Positions 5,318-9,495 of a DNA stretch of 9,495 nucleotides are shown here, piece by piece. A program made the translations under genes and the position numbers. The stretch spans positions 1 to 9,495 of the forward strand of contig DAOMOD010000159.1 in assembly GCA_035444205.1 (NCBI GenBank), given 5' to 3'. This DNA comes from DAOMOD01 sp035444205. GTDB taxonomy: Bacteria > Pseudomonadota > Gammaproteobacteria > Xanthomonadales > BPKI01. The first letter of the stretch is position 1. Each line of letters begins with the position of its first letter. The notes under the pieces were generated by a model. The model searched no databases, was not told where the DNA came from, and saw only the letters and a list, made by a program, of their open reading frames with translations.

Positions 5318-7345
5318 ATGATCGATACACGCGCACTCATCCTCCTGCTGCTGCTGTCGATGTCGACCGCGCTTTCGGCCCAGGCCACCGCACGACATGC
5401 GACGCTCTGGCTCGACAGCGGCGGCGACGGCCCCAGCCATGCGCTGCTGATGCATACCGACGTGGACATCGAGGTGCTGGGCATGGTGGCCTTCGCCGAG
5501 GTGCGCCAGCGCTACGTCAACGACACCGGCGCCTGGGCCGAAGCGCGCTTCGTGTTTCCGCTGCCCGGCCAGGCCGCCGTCGACCGCCTCACCATCCGCA
5601 TCGGCGACCGCCTGATCCTGGGCGAGGTGCAGGAGCGCGAACAGGCGCGCCGAACCTACCAGCAGGCGCGCCAGCAAGGCCAGCGCGCCGGACTGGTGGA
5701 ACAGGAGCGCGCCAACCTGTTCACCACCTCGGTGGCCAACATCGGACCCGGCGAGGAGATCGAGATCGGCATCGGTTTCCAGGTGCCGGTGCGCTACGAG
5801 GACGGCCGCTTCGCCCTGCATTTCCCCACCACCTTCGTGCCGCGGTTCATTCCCGGGCAGCCCATGCTGCGCGCCAAGGACGCGCCACAGGCCGGTAGCG
5901 GCTGGGCCGCGGACACCGACGCCGTGCCCGATGCCTCGCGCATCACGCCGCCGGTCCAGCATCCGGCTGCGGGCAGCGTCAACCCCTTGCGCATACAGAT
6001 CACCCTGCGTCCCGGCATGACACTGGCCTCCGTCGAAAGCGCGCACCACCGCATTCGGCGTCAGCGGCGTGGCGACGTCTGGCACATCGAACTCGCCGAC
6101 GGTGTGGTCGCCTCCGACCGCGACTTCGAGCTGTCATGGACGCCGCAGGATGTCGGCCAGGCGCAGAGCGCGGTGTATCGCGAGCGCATCGGCAGTGTCG
6201 ACTACCTGATGCTGATGCTGGTGNNNNNNNNNNACCAGTTCCGTGCCGACCACACGCCGCGCGAGGTGACCCTGATCGTCGATACCTCGGGTTCCATGCG
6301 CGGCGCAGCCATGGAGCAGGCGCGGGCGGCGCTGCGCGTGGCGCTGGCGGCGCTTGCCGCGCAGGATCGCTTCAACGTCATCGAGTTCAACAACTTCGCC
6401 CGCGCGCTGTTCGAAGCGCCGGTGCGCGCGGAGACCGCCGAGCTGGCCGCGGCGGATCGCTTCGTCGGTGCATTGCAGGCGAATGGCGGCACGCAGATGC
6501 TGCCGGCATTGGAAAAGGCGATGCAGGCGCCGCCCAGTCCCGGATTTCTGCGCCAGATGGTGTTCATCACCGACGGCTCGGTCGGCAACGAGGAACAGGT
6601 GCTGGCGCAGATCCGCCGCGACATCGGCAACGCACGCCTGTTCACCGTGGGCATTGGCCACGGCGTCAACGGCCACTTCCTGCGCAAGGCTGCCGACTTC
6701 GGACGCGGCAGTCATACCCTGATCGCGCACCAGGACCAGGTCGAGGAACGCATGATCGAGCTGCTGACCCGTCTGACCAGTCCCGTGCTGCACGATATCG
6801 ACCTGGCCTGGCCGGCGCGCGCGGAGGCGTTTCCGCAGCGCGTGCCCGACCTCTACACCGGCGAACCGCTGCTGGTGCTGGCGCGACTGCCGGCATCTGC
6901 CGGAGTCGCCAAGGCCAGTGGGCTGAGCGACGGCAAACGCTGGCAGCGCACGCTGTCGTTGGACTCGGCGATCGACGTGCCGGGCGTGGCCAGCCTGTGG
7001 GCCAGACGTCGCATCGAATCCCTGCTGGACGCGCGCGGCAACGGCTCCGACCCGGAATGGATCCGCACCGAAGTCACTGCCACCGCGTTGCAGTACCAGT
7101 TGCTCAGCCCCTACACCAGCATGGTCGCCGTCGAACACATGCCGGCGCGACCGGACCTCGAGCCACTGCACGCACACAACATGCCGCAGAACCTGCCGCA
7201 TGGTCGACAGATCGACGGCATCATGGGTGGCGGCCGCGCCATGCCCGGCACCGTCGCCGGTGCGGCGTCGCATATGCACCAAGGGCTGATGCTGCTGGTG
7301 CTGGCGATAGTTCTGGTGGCAGCCCGACGCGTCCTGCGGACATGA
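5318..7345 (+). CDS. VIT and VWA domain sortase-target surface protein
   Basis: A 675-residue exported protein. An N-terminal signal peptide (Leu-rich core 7-13, likely cut after Ala23) leads into a VIT domain (about 40-165; FPLPGQAAV near 80, VEQERANLF near 130). A VWA domain follows with MIDAS residues DTSGS (322-326), Thr392 and Asp419 (ITDGS). The C-terminus is a sorting tail: MPGTV at 642-646 (LPxTG-like), a hydrophobic helix (about 656-669) and a basic end (RRVLRT). This architecture next to a sortase defines the proteobacterial sortase-target family (TIGR03788). The protein is probably anchored outside the inner membrane and may bind ligands through a metal ion; the ligand is unknown. 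AGGGA, eight bases before ATG 5318, supports the start. Four codons (303-306) fall in an N gap. Its stop overlaps the sortase start. Confidence 0.93.
   Translation: MIDTRALILLLLLSMSTALSAQATARHATLWLDSGGDGPSHALLMHTDVDIEVLGMVAFAEVRQRYVNDTGAWAEARFVFPLPGQAAVDRLTIRIGDRLILGEVQEREQARRTYQQARQQGQRAGLVEQERANLFTTSVANIGPGEEIEIGIGFQVPVRYEDGRFALHFPTTFVPRFIPGQPMLRAKDAPQAGSGWAADTDAVPDASRITPPVQHPAAGSVNPLRIQITLRPGMTLASVESAHHRIRRQRRGDVWHIELADGVVASDRDFELSWTPQDVGQAQSAVYRERIGSVDYLMLMLVXXXXQFRADHTPREVTLIVDTSGSMRGAAMEQARAALRVALAALAAQDRFNVIEFNNFARALFEAPVRAETAELAAADRFVGALQANGGTQMLPALEKAMQAPPSPGFLRQMVFITDGSVGNEEQVLAQIRRDIGNARLFTVGIGHGVNGHFLRKAADFGRGSHTLIAHQDQVEERMIELLTRLTSPVLHDIDLAWPARAEAFPQRVPDLYTGEPLLVLARLPASAGVAKASGLSDGKRWQRTLSLDSAIDVPGVASLWARRRIESLLDARGNGSDPEWIRTEVTATALQYQLLSPYTSMVAVEHMPARPDLEPLHAHNMPQNLPHGRQIDGIMGGGRAMPGTVAGAASHMHQGLMLLVLAIVLVAARRVLRT
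6224..6233. other. Run of 10 undetermined bases (assembly gap)
   Basis: Ten Ns interrupt the VIT-VWA gene between the two domains. The reading frame continues correctly across them (four unknown codons), and the flanks LMLMLV and QFRADHTPREV join well for this family. The gap length is therefore probably close to true. The gene should not be called broken on this basis. Confidence 0.97.
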
Positions 7346-7899
7346 CACGCTGGACCTTCCGGCTGGCACTGTGCGGCCTGCTGCTGGGCGCGACCTGGCA
7401 GCTCGGCGCCGCCGCCGCCATCCATGGCAAGGCCGCGCTTGGCCAGGTGTTGCTGGAACGCGCCTGGGATGCCGGGCGCGAACAGGGCCAGCCACCGCCA
7501 CCCTGGCCGTGGGCCGATACCGCACCGGTGGCGCGGATGCGCGTCCCGCACCTCGGCATCGACCAGATCGTGCTGGCCGGACTCGACGGCAACACCCTGG
7601 CCTGGGCACCGGGCATGGCCGTCGGCAGCGGCGGCCACCGCGTCATCGCCGGTCATCGCGATACGCATTTCCGCTTCCTGCGCGACATCGCGCCCGGTCA
7701 TCGCTTCGAGCTGGAGACGCCGGACGGCACCGTGCTGGCGTGGCAGGTCACCGCCACGACCGTCGTCGACGAACGCTATGCGGGTCTTGACATGGATCTC
7801 CCGGTCGAACGCCTCACCCTGATTACCTGCTATCCCTTCGAAACCGCCGACCCCGGCGGGCCGTTGCGCTACATCGTCAGCCTGGAAAGCCAGCCATAG
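7342..7899 (+). CDS. Class GN sortase
   Basis: A 185-residue sortase transpeptidase of the Gram-negative class (TIGR03784). An N-terminal hydrophobic helix (about 7-27) would anchor it in the inner membrane with the catalytic domain in the periplasm. The catalytic residues are present: His105 in AGHRDTH, Cys163 in TLITCYPF and Arg176 in GPLRYIV. The Pro-rich stretch PPPPWPW (51-57) precedes the domain. Sortases cut a sorting signal after Thr and join the protein to an amine. Here the only visible substrate is the VIT-VWA protein directly upstream. Its start overlaps that gene's stop as ATGA, implying translational coupling and matched output of enzyme and substrate. Length is normal. No gene follows in the operon; repeats begin shortly after. 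Confidence 0.94.
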   Translation: MTRWTFRLALCGLLLGATWQLGAAAAIHGKAALGQVLLERAWDAGREQGQPPPPWPWADTAPVARMRVPHLGIDQIVLAGLDGNTLAWAPGMAVGSGGHRVIAGHRDTHFRFLRDIAPGHRFELETPDGTVLAWQVTATTVVDERYAGLDMDLPVERLTLITCYPFETADPGGPLRYIVSLESQP

Positions 7900-7929
7900 G
7901 CGCGCCAGCCAAGAACCGTGCATGTCGTC

Positions 7930-8048
7930 GTCCCAGCCCTTCGACAGGCTCAGGACAGGCCGCGCCATGGGGAGCTGGAACCCAGCGCCTTCTGTCTGCT
8001 GCAACAGAATGGAAGGCGCTGGATACCTGCTTTCGCAGGCATGACGGC
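7930..8048. repeat. Composite interspersed repeat downstream of the sortase
   Basis: CCCTTCGACAGGCTCAGGAC (about 7937-7956) is the ubiquitous proteobacterial repeat whose reverse translation gives LSLSKG/PEPVEG. It is followed by an 11-base inverted repeat, CCAGCGCCTTC / GAAGGCGCTGG (about 7981-8022), and then CTGCTTTCGCAGGCATGACG, the right half of the common 'cgcgaaagcgggaatgacg' palindrome. Spurious translations (MPAKAGIQ, CLRKQVS) are characteristic. There is no T tract after the stem, but it could slow transcription between the convergent sortase and YciI-like genes. Confidence 0.7.
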
Positions 8049-8070
8049 ACCATGTATGCGCCATTCAAGC

Positions 8071-8490
8071 CTAGCCCCTCTCGGGCATTGCTCCCACCGT
8101 GCCCGGATAGAACACCATGAAGCGGTGCAGCTCGTAGCGGAACACGCCATGCTCGACCGAAGGATCGCGCCGCACCATCGCATGCGCCTCGTCCTCGGAA
8201 ATTGCGGACAGCACCACCAGCCCCTTGTCGGCATAGCGCGCACCCAGTATCAGGCTGCCGTTCTCGCGCAAGCGTCTCAGATTCGCCGAGTGCTCGCGGA
8301 ACCAGGACTGCTCGTGCGCCGGCCGTTCATGGTCCCAGTTCGGCCCGGTGCGGAACTCGACGGCGAAAAGGACAGGCGCGGCGACTTCCCTGGCCGATTC
8401 GTCCGGCGATTCGGCATGGACTTGGCCGCTGGTCACACATGCCATGGGCAGAAGGAAAAGCAGGGCTGCAGGTAAGACTGGGATGCGCAT
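8071..8490 (-). CDS. Exported YciI-like protein
   Basis: A 139-residue protein with an N-terminal export signal (hydrophobic 5-17, possible cleavage after VHA at 26) followed by a YciI-type ferredoxin-like domain from about residue 40. Family marks are FREHSANLRRLRENGSL (His67), GARYADKGLVVL, SEDEAHAMVRRDP (Asp109) and ELHRFMVFYPG. YciI-domain proteins are small, mostly of unknown function, with a conserved His-Asp pair suggested to be catalytic. Most are cytoplasmic, so the signal sequence is notable. Cys18 (PMAC) resembles a lipobox only poorly, so a periplasmic protein is more likely than a lipoprotein. ATG 8490 is preceded by GGAG at good spacing. The 5' region holds a stem-loop. It faces the sortase gene across the repeat. 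Confidence 0.85.
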   Translation of the reverse strand: MRIPVLPAALLFLLPMACVTSGQVHAESPDESAREVAAPVLFAVEFRTGPNWDHERPAHEQSWFREHSANLRRLRENGSLILGARYADKGLVVLSAISEDEAHAMVRRDPSVEHGVFRYELHRFMVFYPGTVGAMPERG

Positions 8491-8528
8491 ATTCGACTCC
8501 GTCAGGTGGGGCGGTTGCGAACCAACCC

Positions 8529-8565
8529 GGCTGGCACCCCGGCAACGCCGTTGCAGGTGACAGCC
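8529..8565 (-). other. Long imperfect stem-loop upstream of the YciI-like gene
   Basis: On the minus strand GGCTG, CACC and GCAAC pair in order with GTTGC, GGTG and CAGCC around a three-base GGC loop: 14 pairs interrupted by small mismatches. A smaller hairpin GGTTG-gttcg-CAACC follows at 8527-8513. They lie 39 bases upstream of the ATG at 8490, so could be a 5' leader structure, or the end of the trpF-like transcript. No T tract follows. Confidence 0.4.
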
Positions 8566-8586
8566 TTCAGGTCGACATCCTGCCGC

Positions 8587-8698
8587 TCATAGCTGCTCGC
8601 AGACAAGCCGCGCATGGTGCGCCCGCTCCGCGGCATCGGCCATATGCGGCAGGCGCATCGCCGCGTGCGATGTCGCAGAAGATGCGGTGGTCGGTCAT
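8587..8698 (-). pseudogene. Possible HIT-family gene remnant
   Basis: On the minus strand from ATG 8698 the translation MTDHRIFCDIARGDAPA closely resembles the N-terminus of histidine-triad (HIT) proteins, where IFC-x-I-x-x-G-x-x-PA is the conserved opening. After it the expected VYED and PGHxLV segments and the His triad are missing. A +/-1 frame change leads into RLPHMADAAERAHHARLVCEQL and a stop at 8587-8589. The fragment therefore looks like a decayed or internally deleted gene just downstream of the TrpF-like gene. The match is short, so chance cannot be excluded. The rest of 8491-8741 shows only the stem-loops. Confidence 0.33.
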
Positions 8699-8741
8699 GC
8701 GAAGCGAAAGAGTGAACCAAAGGTCATCTTGGTGGGCCGGC

Positions 8742-9395
8742 TCAGGAAAGAGCGGCAAAGAACGCAGCGAGTTTCGCGGCGTCCAGTCGCTCATTGGTGC
8801 GGACACCGCTGCACAGATCCAGGCCGAATGGCTCCACCGCCCTGACAGCCTCCGCGACGTTGCCAGCCGTCAGCCCGCCGGCGAGAAAAACCGGCACGCT
8901 CACCGCCTGGCGGATGCGGCGGCTCGTCGTCCAGTCGTGAGTGCGTCCCGTGCCGCCGAGTAGTTTTACGGGCAGCGAGGTATCTCCTGAATCGAGCAAC
9001 AGCGCATGAACGTGCTCCGCTGCGGCCCGCGCCAGTTCGACCGACTCCGCGCCGGTGACATGAATGACCTGAACCAGGGCGACGCCGGGCAACTCGCTGC
9101 GCAAGTCGCGGTAAACGGAAGCTTCCACGTAGTCGCACAACTGAAGCGTGTTGGTGCCGCAGCGACGCTGCTGCGCAATGATGCGGTCCGCCGAGGTCGC
9201 ACTGGTGAGCAGGAAGGTGCCGATGGGTGGTGGAATCCGCTGGGCAATCGTCGCGATGGATTCTTCCGTGATGACTCCAGGGCCGCTTGGCATCGCCGAG
9301 ACCAGCCCCAACGCGGACGCGCCAGCGGCGATCGCGACCCGAGCCTCGTCAAGCGAGGCAATGCAGCAAATCTTGACTCTGGGCTTTGCGCGCAC
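8742..9395 (-). CDS. Phosphoribosylanthranilate isomerase-like protein (TrpF paralogue)
   Basis: A 217-residue TIM-barrel protein with the TrpF pattern. VKICCI at the first strand supplies the catalytic Cys10. LLLDSG supplies the catalytic Asp135. The phosphate-binding loops GGTG (147-150), AGGL (172-175) and DLCSGVR (193-199) are intact. TrpF isomerises phosphoribosylanthranilate in tryptophan synthesis. Here KICG is KICC, the SPR segment whose Arg holds the anthranilate carboxylate reads SGPG (37-40), and QLHG reads QLCD (85-88). No trp gene is adjacent. It may be a paralogue with another substrate. The start is GTG 9395, the only option because an in-frame TAA lies two codons upstream; AAGGAG overlaps the start codon rather than preceding it. 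It seems to be a stand-alone gene. Confidence 0.88.
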   Translation of the reverse strand: MRAKPRVKICCIASLDEARVAIAAGASALGLVSAMPSGPGVITEESIATIAQRIPPPIGTFLLTSATSADRIIAQQRRCGTNTLQLCDYVEASVYRDLRSELPGVALVQVIHVTGAESVELARAAAEHVHALLLDSGDTSLPVKLLGGTGRTHDWTTSRRIRQAVSVPVFLAGGLTAGNVAEAVRAVEPFGLDLCSGVRTNERLDAAKLAAFFAALS

Positions 9396-9425
9396 TCCTT
9401 ACAACCGTCCGCAGTAGAGCCTGTC

Positions 9426-9488
9426 CCGGATTTGATCCGGAGAGCTGGCCCCACTTGTCCGTACAGCGTAGCCCGGTTTGATAAGTGG
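9426..9488. repeat. Inverted repeats upstream of the TrpF-like gene
   Basis: A perfect hairpin CCGGAT-ttg-ATCCGG (9426-9440) is followed by CCACTT (9451-9456) pairing with AAGTGG (9483-9488) around a segment that includes GTAGCCCGG (9468-9476), the head of the same repeat type as 5108-5144. The window ends within this region, so the full element and any further gene are not visible. Confidence 0.5.
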
Positions 9489-9495
9489 ATTCTCT

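Noticed and set aside
4646..6085. 479-codon minus-strand open frame
   Set aside because: It overlaps the acetyltransferase in another frame and is antisense to the VIT-VWA gene; its composition is that of a shadow frame.
6134..7609. 491-codon minus-strand open frame
   Set aside because: It lies opposite the VIT-VWA and sortase genes and has no recognisable domain.
7877..8243. Small minus-strand frames downstream of the sortase
   Set aside because: They contain LSLSKG, PEPVEG and MPAKAGIQ, the well-known false translations of interspersed repeats.
8202..8963. 253-codon plus-strand open frame over 8202-8963
   Set aside because: It is antisense to the YciI-like and TrpF-like genes and bridges them across repeats and stem-loops with no domain signal.

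Overview
The window is GC-rich DNA from a gammaproteobacterium, most likely a member of the Xanthomonadales (Lysobacteraceae or Rhodanobacteraceae). That placement rests on the base composition, on the many short GTAG-headed palindromic repeats between genes, and on the gene repertoire. It is inference, because there is no rRNA or other phylogenetic marker. Ten protein genes are supportable, together with one probable gene remnant, several repeat families and a few candidate promoters. No tRNA, rRNA, CRISPR array, transposase or convincing rho-independent terminator was seen.

Left part (1-2119). Bases 1-347 hold only repeats: a 55-base direct repeat, and two GC-rich tracts in inverted orientation. 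A small conserved hypothetical gene (348-755, minus) and an alkyltransferase-like DNA repair protein (798-1142, plus) diverge from a 42-base gap with overlapping candidate -10 boxes. A repeat block (1139-1388) containing a 95-base tandem duplication separates them from a rhomboid intramembrane protease (1460-2119, plus).

Middle (2175-5040). A 2H-family RNA cyclic phosphodiesterase, thpR (minus), diverges from a large beta-CASP metallo-beta-lactamase RNA-processing nuclease (2771-4201, plus). The thpR transcript looks leaderless. After a second repeat block (4228-4520) comes a YhhY/AaaT-like GNAT acetyltransferase (4486-5040, minus), whose last residues and stop codon lie inside a REP palindrome.

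Right part (5318-9495). The most distinctive unit is a two-gene operon: a VIT-VWA surface protein with a signal peptide and a C-terminal sorting tail, then its dedicated class GN sortase, joined by an ATGA overlap. This is a one-enzyme/one-substrate sortase system of Gram-negative bacteria. The surface protein gene contains a 10-N gap that keeps the reading frame. Further right are an interspersed repeat, an exported YciI-like protein, a possible HIT-protein gene remnant, and a TrpF-like protein that keeps the catalytic and phosphate-binding motifs but lacks expected anthranilate-binding residues. The window ends in more inverted repeats.

Apart from the sortase pair, the genes look like independent housekeeping or accessory units rather than one pathway. 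No wholly new system is evident. The points most worth following are the sortase pair with its variant sorting signal, the altered TrpF paralogue, and the REP elements that form gene ends.
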